Origin: Saccharicrinis sp963677345
GTDB taxonomy: Bacteria > Bacteroidota > Bacteroidia > Bacteroidales > Marinilabiliaceae
NCBI GenBank assembly: GCA_963677345.2
Contig: CAXXLC010000029.1
Coordinates: forward strand, 62,001-126,000
DNA length: 64,000 nt
Reading direction: 5' to 3'
Numbering within the stretch: the first letter of the stretch is position 1; every line of letters starts with the position of its first letter. A model generated the notes under the pieces. It made no database searches, was not told the DNA's origin, and was given only the letters and a program-made list of their open reading frames with translations. The position numbers and the translations under genes were made by a program. Shown here one piece after another: positions 18,646 to 27,231 of the stretch.

Positions 18646-20334
18646 TTATGTAGTTTTTAATGCTTCAGCCTTTTTACGGTAGTTATTGATGGCTACGTGG
18701 TAATCCGGATCTTTAAGCACATTCACATCACATATTTTTTCAGCTTTTTTTATCAATTTAACACAATCAGGCGATAGATATCTTAAGTGAACATTTGTCC
18801 CAATCAATTGATATTTTTCAGCTAATTTATTAATCGCTTCAATGGCAGATTGGTCCATAATTCTTGATTCTTCAAATGAAATAATCACTTCTTTAGGATC
18901 GTTTTTTACATCAAAGCTGTTGATGAACGATGTTGTTGCCGCAAAGAATAAAGGTCCGTGAACAATATAATGTTTTACACCTTGTTCGTCAGTTACACTA
19001 GATACACGAATTTTAACAGCGTTTTCCCAGGCAAATACTAAAGCCGATACAATTACTCCGGCAGCAACAGCAATGGCTAAATCGTATATCACTGTAAGGG
19101 TAGTAACAAGTGCAATTACAATAACATCGGCTAATGGGATTTTATTAATAATTTTAAAAGTACTCCATGCAAAGGTTCCAATAACAACCATAAACATTAC
19201 TCCTACAAGTGCAGCAATAGGAATCATTTCAATATAAGCAGAAGCAAAAAGGATAAACATTAAAAGAGCCAGTGCTGCAATAATTCCTGAAAGACGACCT
19301 CTACCTCCTGATTTAATGTTGATGATGCTTTGACCAATCATGGCGCAACCACCCATTCCTCCAAAAAATCCGTTCGTTATATTAGCAACACCCTGTGCAA
19401 CACATTCTCTGTTACCACTACCTCTGGTTTCTGTTAGTTCATCAACCAAAGTAAGCGTCATTAAAGATTCTGTTAATCCAATTGTGGCTAAAATGAGTGC
19501 GTATGGTAAAATAAATTTTAATGTTTCTAAATCAAAAGGAATCATAGGAATATTGAACTGAGGTAGGCCTGCTTTAATTCCAGTTCCACCTTTAGCAATA
19601 ACAAATGATCTCACGGTTTCAGTTTCAATTCCTCCAAGGATAACGATTAAAGAAACTGCAATGATTCCCACAAGTGCAGCAGGTATTTTTTTACTGAACT
19701 TTGGTAGGAAATACATAATAGCCATAGTTAGAGCTACCAATCCAATCATAATAATAAGAGGTGTTCCGGATAAAAATTCACCGCCTATTTTAAACATTCC
19801 TAATTGTGAGGTGAAAATAACAATGGCTAACCCGTTTACAAACCCCATCATTACAGACTGTGGAACCATACGAATAAATTTTCCCAGCTTAAGAAAACCT
19901 GCAGCCATTTGAAATAACCCGGCTAAGATAATAGTTGCAAACAGGTATTGAATTCCCATCATATCACCGGCAGCACCTAATTCGTTTCCTTCTCGAACCA
20001 GGTTAACCATAACCACAGCAAGTGCCCCGGTTGCTCCTGAAATCATTCCGGGTCGACCTCCAAAAATGGCTGTTATCAATCCCATCATAAATGCACCGTA
20101 AAGACCTATAATAGGTGAAATACCTGCCACGAATGCAAAGGCTACTGCTTCTGGAACAAGCGCAAGTGCTACTGTAAGTCCTGATAAAATATCGTCTTTA
20201 ACAGAACCTTGTCGTTTGTCAATAAAAGAGAATGTAAATTTCATATGTTCAAATTTGCTTTTCGTTGCCATATGGAACTCACCAAATTTAAACATTCCCC
20301 TGTGAGTGATAACCTTTCTTATGGTTCGTTTCAT
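18646..20334 (-). CDS. SulP family inorganic anion transporter with STAS domain
   Basis: A 562-residue SLC26/SulP carrier. It has about 12 hydrophobic segments from residue 50 to 440, starting with the family motif ALVPEAVAFAFVAGISPIIGLYGAF and including GFVNGLAIVIF. The cytoplasmic STAS domain (about 450-550) includes IISFEESRIMDQSAIEAINKL. Substrates in this family are sulfate, bicarbonate or other anions and cannot be told apart from the sequence. The start is uncertain: later ATGs at MFKFGEF or MATKSKF are equally likely, since the first membrane helix begins much later. The IS66-type element lies just past the stop codon and may have cut off its original terminator. Confidence 0.88.
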   Translation of the reverse strand: MKRTIRKVITHRGMFKFGEFHMATKSKFEHMKFTFSFIDKRQGSVKDDILSGLTVALALVPEAVAFAFVAGISPIIGLYGAFMMGLITAIFGGRPGMISGATGALAVVMVNLVREGNELGAAGDMMGIQYLFATIILAGLFQMAAGFLKLGKFIRMVPQSVMMGFVNGLAIVIFTSQLGMFKIGGEFLSGTPLIIMIGLVALTMAIMYFLPKFSKKIPAALVGIIAVSLIVILGGIETETVRSFVIAKGGTGIKAGLPQFNIPMIPFDLETLKFILPYALILATIGLTESLMTLTLVDELTETRGSGNRECVAQGVANITNGFFGGMGGCAMIGQSIINIKSGGRGRLSGIIAALALLMFILFASAYIEMIPIAALVGVMFMVVIGTFAWSTFKIINKIPLADVIVIALVTTLTVIYDLAIAVAAGVIVSALVFAWENAVKIRVSSVTDEQGVKHYIVHGPLFFAATTSFINSFDVKNDPKEVIISFEESRIMDQSAIEAINKLAEKYQLIGTNVHLRYLSPDCVKLIKKAEKICDVNVLKDPDYHVAINNYRKKAEALKTT

Positions 20335-20958
20335 ATGATTATTTATTATTTCTTTTTTTAGGTGAAGCTTTTTTATCGTTGAATAATAATAAAAGATTTA
20401 CTGTTTGCTTCTGAATGTTCTTAATTAAAATTAAATATTAATTTAATTAAAATAGCCTGCAAAATTAGTTAAAACACATGACAATATTTGGTGATAGAGG
20501 GATTAATGGACTAGTAAAAAAATAAAGTGTGTTAAAATATGTTTAAAAATTAACATTGTCATGTTGTTATTCAAATTGTTCCTTGATCTTTTGTCTTTGT
20601 TTCGTTTTCTGATTTGTAAATTTTATCTCTGTATGAAAAAGTCACTTTATAAACTTTCAACTTTACGAACTTTCAACTTTATAAACTCTGAACCTATATG
20701 TCAGCTTTAGAAAACTAAATTAGATCAAACTGGTGGACTAAAAAATAACAGTTATTTTACTGTTACTTTTTGGAGTTGTAATATATTAGTAATTAGTACT
20801 ATAGAAGAAATGGCCATTTCTATTCAGTTTTGTTTTGACCCCCTAAATAGCTCAAAATTCCATTTTTGGGCAAAAATGCCTGTTTTCGATTCCATTATTG
20901 GGCAAAAAGAGCCATTTTCGATTCCGATTTTGATGTTTTTCGTACTTTTTGTGCAAGT
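20335..20958. other. gene-free AT-rich stretch upstream of sulP
   Basis: No credible gene is seen. Near 20650-20690 the motif AACTTTCAACTTTA occurs twice; its reverse complement AGTTGAAAGT recurs at 21366 and 21985 in the repeat blocks. It probably contains the sulP promoter, which I cannot place. Confidence 0.5.
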
Positions 20959-21020
20959 TCTTCGCATATGCTTCGCATTTCTTCGCACCTTCTTCGCATT
21001 TCTTCGCATCGGCTTCGCAT
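20959..21020. repeat. degenerate 10-11 bp tandem repeat of CTTCGCAT
   Basis: Six head-to-tail copies of CTTCGCAT followed by two or three variable bases. The overlapping open frames on both strands are low-complexity products of the repeat, not genes. Confidence 0.7.
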
Positions 21021-21350
21021 AAGCTATGCATACTGTATGCACTTTTAATGCACCTGCTTCGGATTTTCTATAGACCATCTATGAACCACGTTCGCCTTTT
21101 TACACAGGGGCAACACAGGTTTATCGCAGGTTTATTGCCACAGGAGTGCGAAGAACCTGCATTGAACCTGCATTGAATATGCGTGGAATTGCGAACATGG
21201 TCCAGGTTTGAACCGGAGATGGGTAGGAGAAGGGTCAGAGCAGACCCAAAGCTGAGTCAGAGGTATTTGCGCTGCTAACAACGATAACTTGCAATTTTAC
21301 CAGCCATTATGTTAATGTGAAAATAGTAACAGCAGAGTCGGATGTAGATG

Positions 21351-21490
21351 TTAGTTCCTAGTTAAAAGTTGAAAGTTGAAAGTCTTGGTTTTCTACTGCA
21401 TATATCCTTACGAGTGGTACTATTACTAGCTCTTAGTTCTTAGCTCCTAGGCATTAGGCCATAGTGTTTCAGGTTGCAACATTTGCGCAG
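21351..21490 (+). repeat. about 140-bp dispersed repeat block, copy 1
   Basis: From TTAGTTCCTAG through GGTACTATTACTAGCTCTTAG and TTAGGCCATAGT to CATTTGCGCAG the block is repeated, with substitutions and small gaps, at 21961-22092 in the same orientation. No coding potential is seen. It looks like an intergenic repeat family or a decayed small element. Confidence 0.65.
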
Positions 21491-21654
21491 AAAATAATCA
21501 TTCGTGAAATTAGCTGTAATTCAAAATAACAGGTAAAGGTTGAAAGTTTCGGTTTGCTGCTATAGGTTGGCGCAGGTTTGCAAAGAAGCCAAGTGAAGAC
21601 TGTGGACTGAAGAGAGCTGCCTGCTGGCAATAAAGTATTTTCATGGTAAATACA

Positions 21655-21794
21655 CGTCCTGAAAGGACAACTCATTTCAGCCCAATGCAAAACGAAGTGA
21701 CGCATTGGGTTTTTGATTTTCAGAAATGATAAGCGTCCTGAAAGGACAACTCAAAAATGTTTGTTTGAATACATTGAGCTGTCCTTTCAGGACG
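21655..21794. repeat. palindromic 19-mer REP-like cluster
   Basis: CGTCCTGAAAGGACAACTC occurs at 21655-21673 and 21734-21752, and its reverse complement (one mismatch) at 21776-21794. The core TCCTGAAAGGA is nearly palindromic. Between the first two lies a hairpin CCCAATGC/GCATTGGG (21681-21709) followed by five Ts. The arrangement resembles bacterial REP/BIME units. Confidence 0.65.
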
Positions 21795-21960
21795 CAGATT
21801 AACACGACGTATTATTATTCCCAAGGCGTTGCCATGGGCTGAATTGAGTTGGGCTTACTGCCCGGGATTTTACAACCCCCTATAACTCCCTCGAATGAGG
21901 AAGGACAGATTTACAGCTCCGGTATATTGTCTTAGTGTAAACGAAGAAAGTTCTTAGTTG

Positions 21961-22092
21961 TTAGTTCCTAGTCAGAAGTCAAAAGTTGAAAGTCTTAGTT
22001 TCCTGCTACACGGATTCTTACAGGTGGTACTATTACTAGCTCTTAGCTCTTAGGCTTTAGGCCATAGTATTGTAGTTTGCACCATTTGCGCA
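21961..22092 (+). repeat. about 130-bp dispersed repeat block, copy 2
   Basis: Diverged direct copy of the block at 21351-21490, sharing GGTACTATTACTAGCTCTTAG, TTAGGCCATAGT and CATTTGCGCAG. The remaining DNA to 22333 shows no gene. Confidence 0.6.
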
Positions 22093-22333
22093 GCAATAAA
22101 TAACAGATGCTGGTGCGAGTTTGTAACTCGTACCTCTTTATCTATTCTGCGTCCACTGATGAGGTGATAAGTGAGAAATGAGAGGTGAAAGTCAGTAAAT
22201 TTGCTATAGATTTGCGAACAGCTATCAATAAGATGTAAATAAAATCATGAAGTTGTTATGAGTTTGTATTAAATCCTTTTCGGAGTAATTTAGGACATTT
22301 TGTATATGTTATACGATTTTATTCAATTGTAGA

Positions 22334-22693
22334 TTACATATAATTCTGGTGCTGAATAATAACTACTTTTTCAGGATCGATGGATGGAGTGTACCCATAG
22401 TCATAACAAAAGTAATAAAGATTACCACCATTGCTTTTCCATGTATGTGTTAAGTACTTAAAATCCATGCCCAAAGTTTTTAAAAATGTTTTACGTACAG
22501 TAGCTTTTCCTTCAGGACAAGCATTTTTCAATGCACTTCTGTTTGATCTTAATTGTTTATTTATTCTTCGTATTTGATTTTCTGTAGATTTTTAAGATTG
22601 AAAGTTATATGCATTACGACATTGTTTGTCGCAGAATTTTTTATCAGCTCTACCTTTGATAGGCTCATTGCAGTATAAACAAGTTTTTGTCAT
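22334..22693 (-). pseudogene. zinc-ribbon (DUF2116-like) protein, one in-frame stop
   Basis: Reading from the ATG at 22693, the frame encodes a zinc ribbon MTKTCLYCNEPIKG...KKFCDKQCRNAY, then a TAA at 22592-22594, and continues in the same frame with KNACPEGKATVRKTFLKTL and a C-terminus ending QHQNYM. CxxC...CxxxC zinc-ribbon proteins with a GKATVRK segment are common small Bacteroidota proteins; the DUF2116 assignment is from memory. A single nonsense codon breaks an otherwise complete gene of about 119 codons. It is divergent from the decayed recombinase, with a long palindrome between the two starts. Confidence 0.7.
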
Positions 22694-22712
22694 AATCAGG
22701 ATATTTTGGATT

Positions 22713-22762
22713 AAAGGCTTACTAAGCGCTTATTAGCGTTTATAAGCGCTTAATAAGCCTTT
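22713..22762. repeat. 50-bp palindrome between divergent pseudogenes
   Basis: The arms AAAGGCTTACTAAGCGCTTA and TAAGCGCTTAATAAGCCTTT pair with minor mismatches around a short centre. The unit AAGCGCTTA, itself palindromic, occurs in both arms. The position between the zinc-ribbon and recombinase starts suggests an operator or a recombinase binding site. Confidence 0.6.
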
Positions 22763-22834
22763 AGAAATAATAAAAATATTTACTTGCTAATAATCTGAAT
22801 TCTAAAATTTTAATTAAACTCAAATTATTATAAT

Positions 22835-23636
22835 ATGACTCGCCCAAGAATATATTTAAACAAGCAAAACGATTTAGGTAAAGATATTTGCGTTTTGTAT
22901 TTTAAGTAGTGAAATTTTACAATTACTTTTAGAACAGGCTTATAAACAAAGTGTTTATTTTAAAAGTGTACCTATTGATTATTTAAAATTTATGGTTTTA
23001 AAGGGGTATAGCATTAATACCATAAAAACCTATTACTATTTTGTTTTACGGCTAATCAATTGTTACCGACAAAACAGTATATCTCAAATCAATATACCCA
23101 AGGTGTGGAATAAAGAAGAGATGCGTAAAATATTAAAAACCAGCGACTATAACCTTAAGTATAAAACTTTACTATCGATAATTTATGGTAGCGGATTACG
23201 TATTGGTGAAGCCCTAAATTTAAAACTCAACGATATTGACTCCAAGCGAATGCAAATACGTGTACTAGGAGGAAAAGGCAACAAGGACAGATATATAATA
23301 TTGGGAAAATAGTTTTTAGTACTACTTCGCGATTATTACAAGGAGTTTAAACCCAAAGAATATTTATTTGAAGGTCAGTTTTGGGGTAAGTATTCAGCCA
23401 CCAGTGCAGGTAATGTATTAGCCAAAGCAATAGAAAAGAGCGGCGTACCCAAACGAGGTGGATTACACTCATTACGACATAGTTTTGCCACACATTTATT
23501 AGAATCGGGAACCGATTTGCGCTATATACAAGAGCTTTTAGGACATAATTCATCAAAAACCACCGAAATATATACCCATGTAAGCAACAGGTATTTACAG
23601 CAGATAAAAAGTCCATTAGATGACATTAATATTTAA
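22835..23636 (+). pseudogene. tyrosine recombinase (integron-integrase/XerD-like), decayed
   Basis: The N-terminus MTRPRIYLNKQNDLGKD runs into tandem stops near 22908, and the rest continues in another frame, so there is a frameshift. Downstream the SAM-like domain (GYSINTIKTYYYFVLR) and catalytic core are readable. Arg is in GSGLRIGEAL, Lys in LGGKGNKDR, a TAG stop lies at 23310-23312, and the same frame resumes with GLHSLRHSFATHLLESG, LGHNSSKTTEIYTHVSNRY and a C-terminal KSPLDDI. All catalytic residues R-K-H-R-H-Y can be found. The SPLD ending is shared with integron integrases, but the extra IntI domain before the HxLRH box is missing. It reads in the same direction as the cassettes that follow, as in the reversed Treponema-type integron. 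Confidence 0.8.
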
Positions 23637-23660
23637 AATAATAACTATTTTAGCAGAAGT

Positions 23661-23722
23661 TAATCCCAAATACAAAGACGAAATAAGTCCAAGTATCTTG
23701 GGATTACTGAAAAGTTAGCGGC
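23661..23722 (+). other. attI-like region: hairpin plus first cassette core site
   Basis: An inverted repeat TAATCCCAA (23661-23669) / TTGGGATTA (23698-23706) begins 24 bp after the recombinase stop. Eight bases later comes GTTAGCGGC (23714-23722), a GTT core whose exact reverse complement begins the inverted repeat at 24580. It is the expected place for the primary attachment site. Function is inferred. Confidence 0.5.
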
Positions 23723-23746
23723 AAGCAGAAAAAGAAATTTACTTAT

Positions 23747-24571
23747 ATGGAGGATATTTACTATAAAGAAACATTAGACAAATTAAAAGCTTATATTGAA
23801 AGTTTTGACATTAGTGAAACTCCTGAGGAAGAAAGTCTTTTGCTTAACTTCTTAAAGAACTTAAAATTGTTGACTCTTGGTTTTGAAAAAGTTGTTCCTG
23901 AATTTGAAAGATTAACAGTAAATAAAAGTCTTCCAGAAAATAACAATGAAACAATAAATGAAATTAGTTTTTTGAAAAATCCACCAGAAGACTGTATAAA
24001 TAAATATGGGAGAGCAAATTTAAGAAACACAAGTATTCTTTATGCGGCTTTCTGTAAACCAACTACTATTCTTGAAAATACTCCTGAAAAAGGTGATTTA
24101 GTGACAATTTCTAAATGGCGAGCAAAAAAGGATAATGACCCATTAATTGTTTACCCTGTTTTTGATTACTTCAACATAAAAGACTTTCAACTAAAAACAG
24201 TTTTTAATCAAGCTATAAATAGGTATAGTCCTGAATTAAAAGATAGATTTATCGCCGACACTTGTTTTATTGCAAGTTGTTTTAGTAAGAAAGTAGCAAA
24301 AGGGAAAGAAATCAATTATACTTTAAGTGCTCATTTGGCTGACAAAATTTTTAATGAAATTTATAGCGGGAAAATAGAAGCAATTATTTATCCAAGTGTA
24401 AAAGATAAAGCAGATACTAATAATATTGCTATGAAACCTTCTGTATTTAAGGAAAAATACGAACTGTACGAAGTGACAGAAAGTAGAGTATTAGGAATTG
24501 GGAATGGAGAAGTAATGTTTCAAAGGATTAAACAAACTACTGAGTTTGAAGATGAAATAATTAAGTGGTAA
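23747..24571 (+). CDS. RES-domain protein (cassette 1)
   Basis: A 274-residue protein. Residues 1-80 are helical and acidic. From about 87 it shows a RES-like core: YGRANLRNTSILYAAF (88-102) corresponds to the GRFN..G.pvLYla motif, followed by strands LVTISKWRAK and LIVYPVF. Near 215 the segment IEAIIYPSVKDKADTNNIAM matches the second RES motif, and a short C-terminal domain ends EDEIIKW. RES proteins are NAD-degrading toxins, usually paired with an Xre antitoxin, which is absent here. The gene fills a cassette and starts about 33 bp after the core site. A toxin or defence role is possible; the domain match rests on motifs alone. Confidence 0.6.
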   Translation: MEDIYYKETLDKLKAYIESFDISETPEEESLLLNFLKNLKLLTLGFEKVVPEFERLTVNKSLPENNNETINEISFLKNPPEDCINKYGRANLRNTSILYAAFCKPTTILENTPEKGDLVTISKWRAKKDNDPLIVYPVFDYFNIKDFQLKTVFNQAINRYSPELKDRFIADTCFIASCFSKKVAKGKEINYTLSAHLADKIFNEIYSGKIEAIIYPSVKDKADTNNIAMKPSVFKEKYELYEVTESRVLGIGNGEVMFQRIKQTTEFEDEIIKW

Positions 24572-24579
24572 AAATGCCA

Positions 24580-24716
24580 GCCGCTAACACGCTGGAAATA
24601 AAGCATGGCTCGACTTGCTCGTCCTGACGCCTTTGTCTACTGTCTTAGTCTCCCTATCGGGTGACACGACACCACGACTAATGCGCCACGACTTCATCCA
24701 GCAAACGTTGGGTGCA
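24580..24716 (+). repeat. attC-like site closing cassette 1
   Basis: Begins GCCGCTAAC (24580-24588), the exact reverse complement of the cassette's own first nine bases at 23714. The inner arms ACGCTGG and CCAGCA follow. It ends at CGTTGGGTGCA (24706-24716), which opens the next cassette. About 100 bases of variable DNA lie between. This matches the R''-L''...L'-R' layout of attC. Confidence 0.75.
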
Positions 24717-25005
24717 ATTCTCCCTATGCTACCGAGTGAACATTGATTTCGGGAGATAAAGTGAATAAATGAAAATAATAGACGAATATTTCATGTTATT
24801 TAGAAATTAGTCTATGCCAGATAAATTTCAATCTCAGTATGATATAAGATTGAAAATAATATGTATAATACTAATTAAAAAAAAACAGACTTTTAAGACT
24901 ACGTTTATCTAAATTAGTGTTTTTAGGGTGAGTAGGCAAGTTTTATTTAAACTTAAAATAATACCACGAAAAATATTAATTTTCGCCATTGAAATAAATT
25001 AAAAT

Positions 25006-26823
25006 ATGGAAAACCTTTTAAGATTATCAGAAAGAGTAGAAATAGCAACCGAAATGGGAGAAAGCTATTATCGTGAATTTAAGAGTGGTTTTGAAGGGCC
25101 TCCAAATCAAAAAGTAGCTAGAGATTTCAGAGAAATAAAGTATGACATAGCAAAGACACTAGTTGCTTTTGCAAATGCTGATGGTGGAGAATTATTTGTT
25201 GGTATTGAAGATGATCATTCTGTGACAGGATTGCCACATAAGGAGGAAAAAATAAAAGAAATACTTTCCGCTCCGAAAACAAGTGTTCTTCAAGATACTC
25301 CATTACCGCTGAAACAAGCTGCAATCATTAAATATGAAGGAAAGACAGTTCTGTATTTTTCAGTAAACAAAGGCGTTGATTATGTTCATCTTACTTCTAA
25401 AGGAGAATGTTTTCAACGAAAAGATCGAGAATCTGTTCCTACTGCTTCCGAAAAAATTCATTTTGAAAGGGAAGAGAAATTATCAATGGAATATGATCGT
25501 GAATTTGTCGACTTAGCAAAAATTACAGACTTAGATCATGATCTAATTGAAAAAGTTGCTGATCAAATTTCAAAAACAATATCTTCTGAAAAACTATTAC
25601 AATACCTAGATTTGGCTGAATTTGATGGTACAACATTAAAACTAAGAAGAGCTGCATTACTTCTTTTTGCAAAAAGATCAAATAGATGGCATCCTAGATT
25701 ACAAGTAAGAATATTTAAAGTTAGAGGAATAATAGAAAAGACTGGGCAAGACTTTAATGTTACGGAGGTTGGTGAATCTAATGGAAATATTTTTCAGCTA
25801 ATTGAGAGTAGTTGGGATTTATTACGCCCACATTTAACGGATACAAAATTCTCTGATGATGCTTTGTTTAGAAATCAAATAATGTACCCAGAGTTGGCAT
25901 GTAGAGAAGCTCTTGTAAATGCAATTACTCATCGAGACTATAAAAATGAAGGTAGAGGGATAGAAGTTAAAATATTTGATGATCGCTTAGAAATCGAAAA
26001 TCCAGGAGAATTATTGTCATCAATTTCTATTAGTGACTTGGAATCACTTTCCGGTGTACATCAATCAAGAAACACATACATAGCACGGGTATTAAGGGAG
26101 ACTGGATATATTCGTGAATTAGGGGAAGGTATTAGACGAATTTTTGATTTAATGAGAACTAATGATATGGTTGAGCCAAAAATTCAATCAAAGAATAAAA
26201 CGTATTCCATTACCTTGTTTTATAAGCATGTCTACACTGCAGAGGAACAACTTTGGCTAGAAAATTTTGATGACCTTTTATTAAATAGAGAACAAAAAAC
26301 TGTCGTAAGACTTGGAGTAAATGGCAGATTGATTTCTGCAAAAGAAATATTTGAAAATGTAGGTATTGTTGATGAAAAAGATTATCGTGAATTGCTTGAG
26401 TCTTTAAGGGAATTAAATATTTTACATACTATACATAGACAGTCTGAATTACAGCGGTTGAGAAAAAAATTTGGTGGTTCAAAGAAAGCTGTACCAAGAT
26501 TTAAGATTCAATTACCGACTGAAAAAAGCCTAGATGATTTAGAAGAAGAGGATCGTTCCGATTATGCGAGAATTTATGTAGGCAATATACCTTACATAAT
26601 CGAAGAAAAGCAACTATACGAGGTACTTGCTAAATTTGGTGAAGTTGTAGATGTAATAATACCAAGGTGGAATAATTCTTCACCTAGAAGTGGTCAATCA
26701 AAAGGTTTTTGTTTTGTTGAATTTGACAAAAGACTTTCAGCGAACAATGCATTGAATTCATCAACCCCTGTTTTAATAGAAGGAAAAAGGCTAATATTCA
26801 AAGAAGCTTCCAAGATCAAATAA
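25006..26823 (+). CDS. AlbA_2/Schlafen-type ATP-binding protein fused to an RRM (cassette 2)
   Basis: A 605-residue protein. The N-terminal AlbA_2 (AAA_4) domain (about 12-150) starts ESYYREFKSGFEG and contains LVAFANADGGELFVGIEDD. The middle part (about 285-415) is the associated HATPase-like C-terminal domain with ACREALVNAITHRDY and ENPGELLSSIS, ending RELGEGIRRIFDLM. A linker leads to an RNA recognition motif (520-602) with RNP2 IYVGNI (523-528) and RNP1 KGFCFVEF (566-573). AlbA_2 proteins act as regulators or defence effectors. A fused RRM points to RNA as target, which I infer. The gene lies 299 bp inside its cassette, enough for its own promoter. Confidence 0.85.
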   Translation: MENLLRLSERVEIATEMGESYYREFKSGFEGPPNQKVARDFREIKYDIAKTLVAFANADGGELFVGIEDDHSVTGLPHKEEKIKEILSAPKTSVLQDTPLPLKQAAIIKYEGKTVLYFSVNKGVDYVHLTSKGECFQRKDRESVPTASEKIHFEREEKLSMEYDREFVDLAKITDLDHDLIEKVADQISKTISSEKLLQYLDLAEFDGTTLKLRRAALLLFAKRSNRWHPRLQVRIFKVRGIIEKTGQDFNVTEVGESNGNIFQLIESSWDLLRPHLTDTKFSDDALFRNQIMYPELACREALVNAITHRDYKNEGRGIEVKIFDDRLEIENPGELLSSISISDLESLSGVHQSRNTYIARVLRETGYIRELGEGIRRIFDLMRTNDMVEPKIQSKNKTYSITLFYKHVYTAEEQLWLENFDDLLLNREQKTVVRLGVNGRLISAKEIFENVGIVDEKDYRELLESLRELNILHTIHRQSELQRLRKKFGGSKKAVPRFKIQLPTEKSLDDLEEEDRSDYARIYVGNIPYIIEEKQLYEVLAKFGEVVDVIIPRWNNSSPRSGQSKGFCFVEFDKRLSANNALNSSTPVLIEGKRLIFKEASKIK

Positions 26824-26824
26824 C

Positions 26825-26959
26825 TGCACCCAACAGTACATTAATTTAAGGGCTGGTATGAAGTATTTTGGAGTTTCGTATCCCTGTATTAGCTTTTGCT
26901 CAGCTTGAAAGGAATGTAGCTCGCAATCAGCCCCAAAATTAATGTATATCGTTAGCGTT
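26825..26959 (+). repeat. attC-like site closing cassette 2
   Basis: Begins TGCACCCAAC (26825-26834), the exact reverse complement of the ten bases GTTGGGTGCA that open cassette 2 at 24707. The perfect inner arms are ACATTAATTT/AAATTAATGT (26838-26847, 26936-26945) and GGGCTG/CAGCCC (26850-26855, 26928-26933). It ends at GTTAGCGTT (26951-26959), the start of cassette 3. This is the clearest hairpin of the set. Confidence 0.82.
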
Positions 26960-27231
26960 CAGCATAATGAAACACCTACATAGGACAATATCGAAACATT
27001 ATGATGCTTTTTGATGATAAATATATAATTGACTTGAATGTTTCACAAGAAGTTTTTATTAATGGACTTTTAAAGAAAACTGAGATACGTGAAGATTTAA
27101 ATAATGATTTATTCCCTAATAAAAGAAAGGTTTTTCTTGGACAGATTAATTATAATACTTTTTCGATTGTTTTAAATAAAAGTTCATTCCGGTATAACAC
27201 TTGTAAGATAACCGGACACATAGTTGAGCTA

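Noticed and set aside
20959..21020. A CRISPR array in the repeated CTTCGCAT stretch
   Set aside because: Units are only 10-11 bp with no spacers, and no cas gene is present. It is a simple tandem repeat.
20810..21176. Several overlapping open frames of 60-84 codons on both strands
   Set aside because: They are low-complexity translations of the tandem repeat, lack start signals and overlap each other in both directions.
22835..23636. Stop-codon readthrough or recoding in the recombinase and zinc-ribbon genes
   Set aside because: The two stops differ (TAA and TAG), the recombinase also has a frameshift and tandem stops, and no recoding element is seen. Ordinary decay explains it.
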